This document shows, piece by piece, positions 53,955 through 63,851 of a DNA stretch of 64,000 nucleotides. Positions within the stretch are counted from its first letter, which is position 1, and each line of letters starts with the position of its first letter. The notes beneath the pieces are model-generated. The model did not search any database, was not told the origin of the DNA, and was given only the letters and a program-made list of their open reading frames with translations. Source of the stretch: Anaerostipes hominis (ex Lee et al. 2021). Its GTDB lineage: Bacteria; Bacillota; Clostridia; Lachnospirales; Lachnospiraceae. Made by a program: the position numbers and the translations under genes. Location of the stretch: contig NZ_NQOG01000003.1 of the NCBI RefSeq assembly GCF_002270485.1, positions 62,001-126,000 of the forward strand, written 5' to 3'.

Positions 53955-55547
53955 ATGAAAAAATTGAAACAAATATGCAGCGTAATGTTATGCATGATTA
54001 TGGTGACCGTATTTACCATAACTCCAATCCGTGCAGACGATGTAACAACACCTCCAACTACTACTATTTCAGGAACTGCTTCTATCACAGGAACCGTTTC
54101 ACAATTTTCCGAGACTAAGGATGTAAAAGCATCTCTTTCAAATACAACTCCGGCTATAGGAGTAACTGTGGAAGCTACAATCGCATACAAAGTTGGAACC
54201 GTAGAAAAAACAATCAAGTCAGGTCCTATTACCAAAGAAACAAAAACAACAGACCCAGCTACCGAAGTAAATTTTAGCTTTACAAAGGAAGATTTAAATC
54301 TATTACCCGCAGGTACTTACGACATTAAAGCTAAATCTACAACTGACAGTGAAAATCCTGTTGCAGAAGCAACGATTGGTTCTATTATTGTTAATAAAGA
54401 AACCCCGACAGTAACCATTGACAAGTCCATCTCGCTGACAAAATCAAGAAGCAATTTTGAAACAGCCGATGGGGAGATCAAGGCAAAACTTGACAAAGCA
54501 TTCTTTTCAAATACAAATCCAGCTTCTCTTGAGTTAACCGCATCCATCAATGACAACAGCAATGTTGCTAAAGTCACAGAGAAAGCCACAGCGACTAAAA
54601 ACGGTGAGGTATCCTTTACTTTTACTCAGGCCGACTTAAATACACTACTGGAAGGTGATTACACAATTACTGTGACTTCTGCCGGAAATGACTTTAACAA
54701 TGCAGTAGCCGCTGTCACCCTCGGAACCATCAAAATAACACCGATGGTAAATGCATCTGTTAAGACTCCTCAGACATTCGATTTATCGAAACAAGGCGAT
54801 ATCGTCATAGGTGTTGATAATAACGGTCGAACTTTAAAAGACATCAAAAACGGATCCCAAACCTTGACAAGCGGAAAAGATTATACTGTCGGAGACAAAA
54901 TTGTAACAATCAACAAGAATTATTTCAGCCAATTTGCCGTAGGAAAACAACATTTAACGTTTGATTTCGATGAGGGCAGTGATCCGATCTGTGAAGTCGA
55001 TATCATAAAATCCTCAAAAAACACAAACCTGATTTTAAAAGGATATAAAGGCAAATCCATTACGACATTATCAAACAGAACTGCCGGAAGTAAGCTTCCC
55101 GGATGGAACAAGAAAAGCTATAAGGCAGCCGGAAGAAAAGGTTATGAGTTTGTCGGATGGACCTACAACGGAAAAACCGTGACAACAGTTCCAGATGACA
55201 GATTAAATGTAACACTCACTGCAAAGTTTTCAAAGTTAAGTGTCGGCAGGGCTTCTGCTTTGTCTGTAAAAGGCAAATCCGGCAAAGGAGTTGGATTCAC
55301 AGCAAAATCAAAGACTTACACAAAAGCAGACGGAACAAGACGTGCATTCCGTTTCCGCTACTCCCGAAGCAGCAGCATGAAAAATGCGGCTTACAAAACA
55401 ACGGGATTAGGTAAAAATGTATATACAAAAACAGGATTAAAGAAAAATGCACGGTACTACGTTCAGGTAAGATATTACTATTATGATTCAACGAATCAGA
55501 AAGTATATGGAGCATACTCAAAAAGTACATCTGTGAAAGCGTACTGA
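53955..55547 (+). CDS. Secreted multi-domain protein with Ig-like repeats and a CBM_X2-like domain
   Basis: The product has 530 residues from the ATG at 53955, which follows AAAGGAAGG and gives a signal peptide of about 29 residues ending in PIRA. Two Ig-like repeats of about 105 residues follow (each with VNFSFTKEDLN- or VSFTFTQADLN-type motifs), then a CBM_X2-like domain (FDLSKQGDIVIGVDNNGRTL), an InlB/Listeria-Bacteroides repeat (GYEFVGWTYNGKTV) and a C-terminal fibronectin-like module (RYYVQVRYYYYDS). There is no sortase signal, so it is probably secreted or held by its domains. It may bind glycans. It lies in AT-rich sequence. Confidence 0.78.
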   Translation: MKKLKQICSVMLCMIMVTVFTITPIRADDVTTPPTTTISGTASITGTVSQFSETKDVKASLSNTTPAIGVTVEATIAYKVGTVEKTIKSGPITKETKTTDPATEVNFSFTKEDLNLLPAGTYDIKAKSTTDSENPVAEATIGSIIVNKETPTVTIDKSISLTKSRSNFETADGEIKAKLDKAFFSNTNPASLELTASINDNSNVAKVTEKATATKNGEVSFTFTQADLNTLLEGDYTITVTSAGNDFNNAVAAVTLGTIKITPMVNASVKTPQTFDLSKQGDIVIGVDNNGRTLKDIKNGSQTLTSGKDYTVGDKIVTINKNYFSQFAVGKQHLTFDFDEGSDPICEVDIIKSSKNTNLILKGYKGKSITTLSNRTAGSKLPGWNKKSYKAAGRKGYEFVGWTYNGKTVTTVPDDRLNVTLTAKFSKLSVGRASALSVKGKSGKGVGFTAKSKTYTKADGTRRAFRFRYSRSSSMKNAAYKTTGLGKNVYTKTGLKKNARYYVQVRYYYYDSTNQKVYGAYSKSTSVKAY

Positions 55548-55610
55548 GTTTTTTCTTCGTAATTAGATAGCCCTCTTTTCAAACTGAGAAAAGATAAAAT
55601 AATTCAGTTT

Positions 55611-55678
55611 AAAGGTCAGGAGTGAAAAATAGCGTGTGAAGTTCCTTTTGAACTTACACACGCTATTTTTTACTCCCT
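55611..55678 (+). terminator. Terminator after the secreted protein gene
   Basis: CAGGAGTGAAAAATAGCGTG pairs with a later segment ending TATTTTTTACTCCCTG around TTCCTTTTGAA; the 3' arm supplies a T-run. Confidence 0.8.
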
Positions 55679-55753
55679 GATTCTCAATGTGAATTTTTTA
55701 TTTAAATAAAATTTTATATGCGATCTTTAATTATCCTTATTACCACGAATTAA

Positions 55754-55787
55754 CCACGATTGAATGAGCCTTGATATGACAATAAAA
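55754..55787 (+). repeat. 34-bp dispersed repeat, copy 2
   Basis: Matches 16726-16759 with two mismatches. It starts the scar of mobile-element-like sequence that continues to about 56160, where no intact gene is present. Confidence 0.7.
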
Positions 55788-56195
55788 CCAACATGGGAGA
55801 TAACACAAAACAGTGTATCTCTGACAGCTTACGTAAAGCTGTGGCAAGATTATCATCAGATATTTGAATTATATAATTCAAAACTTCGAACGAAGTATAA
55901 TCACAAGAATATTTGTCCATTGTTAGAAATACAGAAAAGGGAGTAGAACAAAGTGGGCAAGCCCACTTCATCTCCCCAACCCCTCACTCTTTGAGGGGCT
56001 TGACAACTTTGCGTGCCAGATGCAATTTGCCGCAGGCAAATAACTTCCTTACGCATCTGTGCACAACCCGCGGAGCGTTTTTTTTCATAGGGAAGGTCGT
56101 AGAACTTTCCTATGAAATGAAAAAGCCCGTACAAAACATGTGATTTGTACGAGCCGATTAAAGCAATATTTAGTTGTATATCTTTTCCTGCAAGT
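55788..56195. other. Non-coding scar between surface-protein genes
   Basis: Only short unrelated frames. It contains a hairpin TTTCATAGG/CCTATGAAA (56086-56120). Some stretches (for example the GCCGCAGGCAAAT region near 56030) feel like the intergenic debris of clostridial conjugative elements, but I cannot prove that. Confidence 0.4.
56120..56154 (-). terminator. Terminator of the SPKTG protein unit
   Basis: GCTCGTACAAA pairs with TTTGTACGGGC, followed by TTTTT on the minus strand. Confidence 0.82.
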
Positions 56196-56420
56196 CTAAT
56201 TGTATCTGCTGTCCCTGCGGTATTTCATCATAAGAGACTGATAAACAGCTCCGTTGTCATGAAAAACATAGTCACAAAATTCCTGAAGCTGTTCTTTGGA
56301 ATAGAGGTCAAACCGAAGTTCAAGCAGTTTCTTCTCTACTGTTTCCTTGATGTAGGGTAAATCTGAAAAATAAGCACACCCCGTTTCAATCTTCATGTCC
56401 TCAAAAATATCTCTGTCCAT
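56196..56420 (-). CDS. Small hypothetical protein
   Basis: The product has 74 residues: MDRDIFEDMKIETGCAYFSD, YIKETVEKKLLELRF and LQEFCDYVFHDNGAVYQS, ending in a basic tail. It starts 18 nt after the surface-protein stop, behind GGGGA, and is closed by its own terminator. It is predicted to be helical and cytosolic. I do not recognise the family. A longer frame running upstream into the surface gene is out of frame with it and less likely. Confidence 0.55.
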   Translation of the reverse strand: MDRDIFEDMKIETGCAYFSDLPYIKETVEKKLLELRFDLYSKEQLQEFCDYVFHDNGAVYQSLMMKYRRDSRYN

Positions 56421-56437
56421 AAAATTCCCCACAGTCT

Positions 56438-58432
56438 TTATCTGCTCCTGCGTGATTTCCTTACTGTGAATACGCCAGCCAGCAGACCAAGAGATACGAA
56501 CATTAGTGCAAGCCACGTTGTCATATTCGTGCTGTCGCCGGTCTTGGGGCTGTTAGCCGCTGTCTGCGTATCTGTGCTTTCCGGTTTCTTATCTGTATCC
56601 GTTGCAGACGGTTTCTTGTTATCGTCTGTTGTTGGCTTCTGTGTGTCTTTTTCCTTGACAGTCAATGTAACTTCAACATCTTTTACAGTATTGTAATTAT
56701 CCGTATCTTCTGGTGTATAAGTTACTTTGAATGTATTCGTTCCAGCACTTCCAACAGAAGTTGTTGTAGCGTCCTGCCACGCAAAGCCCTCTGGAAGTGC
56801 TACGTCTGCAAGGGTCTGTCCGACAGTTGCCGTCAAGCCAGTTGGTGATTTATAAGTCGGGTCTGCCTTGCTGATTGTAAACTCTTTCCAAGCTGTCTCC
56901 GCTCTCTTATAAGTATCGTCTTCTGCAACAGTCGCTTTCACTCGATATGTGCCAGCATTTTTTGGAGCAGTATCAATGTCATTCCAATTATTACCGTCTT
57001 TGACCTGATAAGAGAATGTAACATCTCTGTTATCGCCTGTTACGATACAATCATCTTTTGATAATGAAACTGGGGTTTTATCATAAATCCTATCAAGATT
57101 AAGTGGGTTTTTGAATGTAATTGAGTTGTCAGCTTTTTCAATCCATTTAGCCTGATAAGTGTGACCGGAATTATCCAACTTGTTTACCGGGGAGTTTATT
57201 ATGTCAATTTCTTCCCACCCATCAAAAGTGTATCCAGATTTTACAGGAGCTGCATATTCATCAAGAGAAAACACCGTATCCTCTGGAAAAGTCCCCCCAT
57301 CTGTAATAAGAAATACGTGGCTATATCCGCTATTCGTATTTAGGTTATTATGGGTACCACCAATGTTTGCAACTTGCGCTTTGTCAGAAACATATACAAC
57401 AGCAGAGTTACTGCCTGTGTAGGTAGCGAAAGAGTTAGAAACAAAGGTTGTCGGGATATTTTCGGTCATGTTAAAAATGACCTTATTTCCAAAGTTGGAT
57501 AATCCATACTTTCCAATACTGTTTAAAGTTTTAGGTAGTCTAATGTAGCCTGCTAAATTGCAGTTGTTAAAGCCATATTGTTTGATTTCTGTTAGCGTGT
57601 CGGGCAAGGAGATGCTTGTATTCGTGCTCCAATTTTTAACATTCTTAAATGTTTGGTCTCCTACGCTAGTAATCCCCTCAGAAATAATTACCCTGCTGAC
57701 ATCGTTTTGGTTCCACGGTTGTTTGCCTACTATCACATCTCCACAAGTAGATATTTCCCCAGATCCGGAAAAAGTCAAGGTGTCACCTTCAACATTGTAT
57801 TCAGTCAGTCCGATTACCCGAATGGTGTAATCGGCTTGTGGTTTATTTATATAATATTCAGTAAAATCAGTACTTCCTGCACGGCAATCCGCTACCCAGT
57901 TACCATCAGCATCAAAAGCAGCGCATGCAAGAACTGCATTCTGAATATTGTCAGCATAAGTAACTGATAAAGAAACTTTTGCGTCTTTGGAAACAGTTAT
58001 TTGCTGGGCGTTATCTGTATTTGTAAATTTAATCTCATTGATAACATCGCTATATTTGCTAAAACTATCAGAGTCAATTGTTACAGTAACGTTATTGCTA
58101 GTATCAGACTGTGGCACAATGCCTGTGCCGGAACCGTCATCCAGACTAGTAGGAGCAATACTACGGTTCAGATTCGTAGGTTCGCTCTCTGTTTCCGGGT
58201 TTACATCATCTTTGCCTGTAGTGTCTGTATCTTTGGTGTCGTCCGTTGTTGCACCAGTCGTATCATCTGTTGTATCAGTGTTATCTGTCATATCCGTCGT
58301 ATAGTCAGCTTCATTTTCCTGCACTATAGTATCATCATTTTCCTGTGCGAAAGCAAGATTAGACTGTACGCCAATGACCATACATAAGACGAGCACGCAG
58401 GCGAGTAGGCTTTTCAATTTTTTTTGCTTCAT
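56438..58432 (-). CDS. Cell-wall-anchored surface protein with LRR_5, repeat and Ig-like domains
   Basis: The product has 664 residues. It has a signal peptide (KSLLACVLVLCMVIGVQS), an acidic Thr/Asp-rich stretch (about 35-85), BspA-like leucine-rich repeats (LPDTLTEIKQYGFNNC and LPKTLNSIGKYGLSNF), a Listeria-Bacteroides repeat (SGYTFDGWEEI), two MBG-like domains (from about 440) and a C-terminus SPKTGDS, hydrophobic helix, RKSRRSR. SPKTG-type sorting signals are anchored by sortase in Lachnospiraceae. It is probably an adhesin or host-interaction protein. It is followed by a small gene and a terminator. Confidence 0.85.
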   Translation of the reverse strand: MKQKKLKSLLACVLVLCMVIGVQSNLAFAQENDDTIVQENEADYTTDMTDNTDTTDDTTGATTDDTKDTDTTGKDDVNPETESEPTNLNRSIAPTSLDDGSGTGIVPQSDTSNNVTVTIDSDSFSKYSDVINEIKFTNTDNAQQITVSKDAKVSLSVTYADNIQNAVLACAAFDADGNWVADCRAGSTDFTEYYINKPQADYTIRVIGLTEYNVEGDTLTFSGSGEISTCGDVIVGKQPWNQNDVSRVIISEGITSVGDQTFKNVKNWSTNTSISLPDTLTEIKQYGFNNCNLAGYIRLPKTLNSIGKYGLSNFGNKVIFNMTENIPTTFVSNSFATYTGSNSAVVYVSDKAQVANIGGTHNNLNTNSGYSHVFLITDGGTFPEDTVFSLDEYAAPVKSGYTFDGWEEIDIINSPVNKLDNSGHTYQAKWIEKADNSITFKNPLNLDRIYDKTPVSLSKDDCIVTGDNRDVTFSYQVKDGNNWNDIDTAPKNAGTYRVKATVAEDDTYKRAETAWKEFTISKADPTYKSPTGLTATVGQTLADVALPEGFAWQDATTTSVGSAGTNTFKVTYTPEDTDNYNTVKDVEVTLTVKEKDTQKPTTDDNKKPSATDTDKKPESTDTQTAANSPKTGDSTNMTTWLALMFVSLGLLAGVFTVRKSRRSR

Positions 58433-58644
58433 CTTATTTCTCTCCTTTTTGATTTTTCATATTTGTGGAGGTCTTGAACCAGACAGGGCAAATCCTGCAT
58501 CTCCATGAGCTGTTGTTTCTCTGGTTCGCTCTCCCGATTTCTCATTATAAGAAATCTTCGCTTTGCCGTTATCTCGTTTTCCCCCTCCCCTCAATGTAGA
58601 TTATGATATTCACATCAGGATAAAAGGATTGAGTGGTCAGAAAT

Positions 58645-58682
58645 ACACACGGCACAAAAAGCAGACTTTTTGTGCCGTGTGT
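58645..58682. repeat. Perfect 17-bp inverted repeat beside the recombinase
   Basis: Arms ACACACGGCACAAAAAG (58645-58661) and its complement (58666-58682) around CAGA, with no T-tract. Its core recurs in inverted orientation at 58770-58790. Confidence 0.65.
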
Positions 58683-58769
58683 GTTATCATTTAGTATAGG
58701 ATAATTTTGGATAAAAATAGTGGTTTTAAACTTAAATCAGTACAAAAAAACAAAGTTTAGAAGTGGTGT

Positions 58770-58790
58770 AGAAAGTCTACTTTTTATGCC
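58770..58790 (-). repeat. Related element, inverted copy
   Basis: On the minus strand GGCATAAAAAGTAGACTTT matches GGCACAAAAAGCAGACTTT at 58651-58669 (plus strand) with only C/T changes. It lies just 7 bp past the recombinase stop. Confidence 0.6.
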
Positions 58791-58796
58791 ATTTCT

Positions 58797-59265
<469 letters not shown>

Positions 59266-59546
59266 GTTAAATTCCTCCTTTATCTGTTATCCACAAAGGA
59301 AATTATAATCAAGGCAATATTTCAAAATATGAACAAAACAATAAACAAACGACGTACAAATCTATGAAGAAATGTACAAGAAATAAACCATACTATTTTT
59401 CCATAATCATCCTTTTTTATTGATATGAAATTATTTACTTTTTTTAGAATAGCACAATTAAAATAGTAGTTTTTTGTCCTGTCATAGATATCATACAAAT
59501 TCAACTAATTCTATAATTATATTTTAAATACGCTCATAACAGTAAA

Positions 59547-59590
59547 AACCATGGAATGCAACCCTTTGCTGCACGTCCATGGTTTTTTAA
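59547..59590 (-). terminator. Terminator of alaS
   Basis: AAAAAACCATGGA pairs with TCCATGGTTTTT around a loop containing TGCAGCAAAGG; T-run on the minus strand. Confidence 0.8.
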
Positions 59591-59601
59591 CTTAGTTCTA
59601 T

Positions 59602-62241
59602 TTACTTCAGCTGTCCGGCCAGTTCTTCCTTCGCCTGCGCGATCGCATCATCGATTCCTTCCGGCTTCTTTCCGCCTGCCTGCGCCATATTCGGACGGCC
59701 GCCTCCGCCGCCTCCGACACATCCTGCGATGCCTTTGATCAGATTTCCCGCATGGGCTCCGGCTTTCTGTGCCCCGTCGGTAGCCATAGCCACAAGGAAC
59801 ACTTTTCCGCCCAGAGAAGATGCCAGAACTATGACGCCCTCCCCAAGTTTTTCTTTCAGGGAATCACCCAGCTCGCGCAGGCCGTTCATATCCACATCGG
59901 TCACTTTTGCCGCCAGAAGTTTCACTCCGTTTACTTCCTGCACCTGATCCATCACATCCCCGAGAGCATCTTTCGCCAACTTGCTCTTTAGAGACTCGTT
60001 TTCGCTGTGAAGTTCTTTCAGCTCTGCCATCAGGGCTTCCAGGCGTACCATCAGTTTAGACGGGGTTGATTTTACAACCTTTGCGGCCTCCATAAGTTCT
60101 TCTTCCATCTTCTCATAATACTCAAAGACCGCTTTGTCTGTGATAGCCTCGATCCTTCGGACTCCGGCCGCAACTCCCGTCTCTGAAAGAATCTTGAATG
60201 CAGTGATGGTGCCTGTGTTAGAAACATGGGTACCTCCGCAGAGTTCCACAGAGAAATCTCCCATAGAAACGACACGCACTTCATCCCCGTATTTCTCGCC
60301 GAACAGAGCCATAGCACCGGTATTCTTGGCCTCGTCCATAGACATCAGCTTCGTCTCCACCGGCAGACTGGCAGCGATCTCCTCATTTACGATATCCTCC
60401 ACCTTTTTGATCTCTTCCGGTGTCATCGGAGAGAAATGAGTAAAGTCAAACCTCAAATGCTTTGCATTGTTGCTGGAACCGGCCTGTTCTACATGGCTTC
60501 CCAGCACGGTGCGCAGCGCCTTCTGCAGAAGATGGGTGGCACTGTGATTCTTCTCTGTCTGACGGCGGTTTCTCTCATTGACATTTAAAAGAACCTTCTC
60601 ACCGACACTTAAATTTCCTTCATTTACATATCCTACATGTCCGAATTTTCCTCCGGAAAGCTTAATCACATCTTCCACGGCAAAAGAGGAATTTTCGCTC
60701 AGGATCACGCCCTGATCCGCTTCCTGTCCTCCGCTTGTGGCATAAAACGGCGTCCTGGAACAGATGATCGTTCCTCTCTGCCCTTCCACTAAAGAGTCCG
60801 TCAGCTCTTTATCCGTCGTCATGGCAATGATCTCTGATTCGCAGGTCAGTGAATCATATCCGACAAACTCAGAGGTCATAGCAGGGTCCAGCTGTTCATA
60901 GACTGTTGCGTCGGCTCCCATGTAGTTGGTCGTCTCCCGGGCCTCTCTCGCCTGCTTTCTCTGCTGTTCCATGGATTTCTGGAATCCTTCCTCATCTACG
61001 GAAATGCCTTTTTCCTCAAGAATCTCCTTTGTCAGATCCAGAGGGAATCCATAAGTATCATAGAGCTTAAAGGCATCCTTTCCTGCAAGCTCCTTCTTTC
61101 CTTCTTTGGACATGGCTTCTTCCATGTCCGCAAGAATCTGAAGTCCCTGGTCGATAGTCCTGTTGAACTGTTCTTCCTCTGTTGTAAGAACCTTGTAAAT
61201 AAATTCTTCTTTTTCCTTCAGTTCCGGATATCCGTCTTTGGACTCTGCGATCACGGTCTTACTGAGTCCGGCCAAAAACAGATCCTTCATGCCAAGCATC
61301 CTTCCGTGTCTTGCCGCACGGCGGATCAGACGGCGCAGCACATATCCGCGGCCTTCATTGGACGGCATGACACCGTCGGAAATCATAAAGGATGCAGACC
61401 GGATATGGTCTGTAATCACTCGGATAGAAATGTCATTCTTCTCATCAGCGCCATAAGTCACGCCTGCCAGTTCACAGATCCTGTCACGGATCGCTTTGAT
61501 CGTATCCACATCGAAGATAGAATCCACTTCCTGGACTACGACAGCCAGACGCTCAAGCCCCATTCCGGTATCAATATTTTTATTGTCTAATTCTTCGTAA
61601 TTGCCGTTTCCGTCATTTTCAAACTGTGTGAAGACATTGTTCCATACTTCCATGTAGCGGTCGCATTCACAGCCCACCGTACAATCAGGGCTTCCGCATC
61701 CGTACTTCTCTCCCCGGTCATAATAAATCTCTGAACACGGTCCGCATGGTCCTGCACCGTGCTCCCAGAAGTTGTCCTCTTTTCCGAAACGGAAGATCCT
61801 CTCAGGAGCAATGCCGATTTCCTTCTCCCAGATCTCGAATGCCTCGTCGTCATCCAGATAGACAGAAGGATACAGACGTTCCGGATCAAGTCCCACAACC
61901 TCAGTCAAAAACTCCCATGACCAGCGGATTGCTTCCTTCTTAAAATAATCCCCGAAAGAAAAGTTTCCGAGCATCTCAAAAAATGTTCCGTGACGCGCTG
62001 TCTTTCCGACATTCTCGATATCTCCGGTACGGATACACTTCTGACAGGTCGCAACTCTGGTCTTCGGGGGCACTTCCTGGCCTGTAAAATATGGCTTTAA
62101 CGGGGCCATACCTGCATTGATCAGCAAAAGACTCTTATCATTCTGAGGCACCAGAGAAAAACTCTTCATCACCAAATGATCTTTGCTCTCAAAAAAATCA
62201 AGGAACATTTTCCTTAATTCATTTACTCCATACGATTTCAA
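59602..62241 (-). CDS. alaS: Alanyl-tRNA synthetase
   Basis: The product has 879 residues, the usual length. The class II core begins VNELRKMFLDFFESKDH, with RVATCQKCIRTGDIENVG and WEHGAGPCGPCSEIYYD. The editing domain has NHSATHLLQKALR and CGGTHVSNTG zinc ligands; the C-terminal DHHA1 domain (GGGGGGRPNMAQAGG) is complete. It starts with TTG at 62241 behind GGAGGATGG; an ATG nearby is out of frame. It charges tRNA-Ala. No T-box leader is visible upstream. Confidence 0.96.
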   Translation of the reverse strand: MKSYGVNELRKMFLDFFESKDHLVMKSFSLVPQNDKSLLLINAGMAPLKPYFTGQEVPPKTRVATCQKCIRTGDIENVGKTARHGTFFEMLGNFSFGDYFKKEAIRWSWEFLTEVVGLDPERLYPSVYLDDDEAFEIWEKEIGIAPERIFRFGKEDNFWEHGAGPCGPCSEIYYDRGEKYGCGSPDCTVGCECDRYMEVWNNVFTQFENDGNGNYEELDNKNIDTGMGLERLAVVVQEVDSIFDVDTIKAIRDRICELAGVTYGADEKNDISIRVITDHIRSASFMISDGVMPSNEGRGYVLRRLIRRAARHGRMLGMKDLFLAGLSKTVIAESKDGYPELKEKEEFIYKVLTTEEEQFNRTIDQGLQILADMEEAMSKEGKKELAGKDAFKLYDTYGFPLDLTKEILEEKGISVDEEGFQKSMEQQRKQAREARETTNYMGADATVYEQLDPAMTSEFVGYDSLTCESEIIAMTTDKELTDSLVEGQRGTIICSRTPFYATSGGQEADQGVILSENSSFAVEDVIKLSGGKFGHVGYVNEGNLSVGEKVLLNVNERNRRQTEKNHSATHLLQKALRTVLGSHVEQAGSSNNAKHLRFDFTHFSPMTPEEIKKVEDIVNEEIAASLPVETKLMSMDEAKNTGAMALFGEKYGDEVRVVSMGDFSVELCGGTHVSNTGTITAFKILSETGVAAGVRRIEAITDKAVFEYYEKMEEELMEAAKVVKSTPSKLMVRLEALMAELKELHSENESLKSKLAKDALGDVMDQVQEVNGVKLLAAKVTDVDMNGLRELGDSLKEKLGEGVIVLASSLGGKVFLVAMATDGAQKAGAHAGNLIKGIAGCVGGGGGGRPNMAQAGGKKPEGIDDAIAQAKEELAGQLK

Positions 62242-62320
62242 ATCTCCATCCTCCTAAAAATTAATATGAAACTATTCTGCCCGGACAGATGCCTATGGTG
62301 GCAGCTTCCTTTACAGCAAA

Positions 62321-62350
62321 GAAAAACCTTCTGCTGCATCAGAAGGCTTT
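62321..62350 (-). terminator. Terminator of the small membrane protein gene
   Basis: CCTTCTG pairs with CAGAAGG around ATGCAG, followed by TTTTTC. Confidence 0.75.
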
Positions 62351-62369
62351 CCATTCTATCTTACACATC

Positions 62370-62534
62370 TTATTCCTGATCCGGTTTCTGCTCATTCTTT
62401 GCTTTCTGCTGCGCTTTCTTCTGCATCTTACCGACAGCCATCTTCTTTCCGAAAAAAACGCCTCCTACCGATACGGCAAGCAAAAAAATAAACTTGATCA
62501 GATATGTGACAAACTCTGATAAATATGCGTGCAT
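62370..62534 (-). CDS. Small membrane protein
   Basis: The product has 54 residues: MHAYLSEFVTYLIKFIFLLA, VSVGGVFFGKKMAVGKMQKK and a hydrophilic Gln/Lys tail ending PDQE. One membrane helix (about residues 10-30) is predicted. The ribosome site AAAGGAGG is strong. It lies between the his gene and alaS with its own terminator. I do not recognise the family, but its position and size suggest a conserved Lachnospiraceae membrane protein. Confidence 0.7.
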   Translation of the reverse strand: MHAYLSEFVTYLIKFIFLLAVSVGGVFFGKKMAVGKMQKKAQQKAKNEQKPDQE

Positions 62535-62612
62535 GTCCTGCCTCCTTTATCAAACCACGGTTCTTTGGTTTGCTCATGTGGCAATTATATCAAATCGGAC
62601 AGCGAATGACAA

Positions 62613-63851
62613 TTATTTTCTTTCAATTAATTCCCTGGTCACCTCGTCCCAGGTCATACCCCGCTCTGCCATCAGGACCATCAGATGGTACAGGAAATCA
62701 GAAATCTCATACTTCATTTCCTCCACATCCGGATTTTTCGCCGCAATGACGATCTCCGTGGCTTCTTCCCCTACTTTTTTAAGGATCTTATCAATTCCCT
62801 TTTCAAATAAATAATTCGTATAGGAACCTTCCTTCGGATGCTTTTTGCGGTCCATAATCACATCGTAGACAGACTGGAACACTTCCATCGGGTTGTCATC
62901 TTTGTATTCCTTCTTTACAAGATCCGTAAAAAAGCAGGAATAGCTCCCTGTATGGCAGGCATTCCCCACCTGCTCAACCTTAGCCAAAAGTGTATCTTTG
63001 TCGCAGTCAATGGTCAAAGACTTTACATACTGATAATGTCCCGAGGTATCTCCCTTGGTCCACAGCTCATTTCTGCTGCGGCTGTAATAAGTCATGATAC
63101 CGGTCTCGACGGTCTTTTCAAACGCTTCCTTTGTCATATAAGCAACCATGAGCACTTCATTGGTCTTATAATCCTGAGTTACCACGGTTAGCATTCCATC
63201 ACTGTTTAATTTAAATTCATCAAAGCTCATAGAACTTTCAAATGTGTTGACGCCGAATTTTGCAGCCCTGCACTCGTGTTTCAGTTCCATGACTCCAAAC
63301 GTCTCTCTGGATGCCACCGCCAAATCGTCGGCACCGGTAAGTTCTAAGATGCGGACAGCTTCTTTCGGATCTGAAATGCTCACCATCACCGGAAGGCCAG
63401 ATACTTCTTTAATTTCTTTGATCAGGGATGCAAATGTTTCATACCCTTTGTCTGCCAGTAAAAGCAGTTCTCCAGCTCCGAGCCTCGCCATTTCCTTCGC
63501 AAATGATACCGGTTCTTCCTGGCTTTCCAGATCCACGGACACGATGATCTGATCCTTTCCGAACCGGTCCCCGGCCTTTTTAACGATTTCCTTGTCCACA
63601 AGGACTGTTTTTCCAAGGCAGACCTTATCGGCTCCGGCATAAAGAATTTTCTTCACGTCTTCCAGGTCTTCAATGCCTCCTCCGGCATAAAGCGGGATGT
63701 CAATATCCTTTGCAATCTCTTTCACTGTCTCCGCAGTTATTTTCTCGTCGTAATAGCTGACGGCATCTGCACCTGAATGATCGTATGCCTTTGCCGCTTC
63801 TGCAAGCTTTTCCCCATAAATGCAGGGAATGATTTTTTTCTGTCGTTCCAT
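62613..63851 (-). CDS. hisIE: HisF-like domain fused to HisI-HisE
   Basis: The product has 412 residues. Residues 1-215 form a HisA/HisF-like TIM barrel: [41 protein letters not shown]. HisF normally has Asp at the first catalytic place (CLDV); here it is CIYG, and the phosphate loop LTSIDRDGT is replaced by LLADKGYET, so the barrel is probably not a synthase. From about 215 there is a full HisI ([18 protein letters not shown], then [18 protein letters not shown]) and HisE ([15 protein letters not shown]). The C-terminal parts catalyse pyrophosphohydrolysis and cyclohydrolysis in histidine synthesis. It follows hisB by 0 nt. Confidence 0.88.
   Translation of the reverse strand: MERQKKIIPCIYGEKLAEAAKAYDHSGADAVSYYDEKITAETVKEIAKDIDIPLYAGGGIEDLEDVKKILYAGADKVCLGKTVLVDKEIVKKAGDRFGKDQIIVSVDLESQEEPVSFAKEMARLGAGELLLLADKGYETFASLIKEIKEVSGLPVMVSISDPKEAVRILELTGADDLAVASRETFGVMELKHECRAAKFGVNTFESSMSFDEFKLNSDGMLTVVTQDYKTNEVLMVAYMTKEAFEKTVETGIMTYYSRSRNELWTKGDTSGHYQYVKSLTIDCDKDTLLAKVEQVGNACHTGSYSCFFTDLVKKEYKDDNPMEVFQSVYDVIMDRKKHPKEGSYTNYLFEKGIDKILKKVGEEATEIVIAAKNPDVEEMKYEISDFLYHLMVLMAERGMTWDEVTRELIERK

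Noticed and set aside
62242-62369. T-box riboswitch before alaS
   Set aside because: The gap is too short and lacks the conserved T-box antiterminator segment; only a plain terminator for the small gene is seen.
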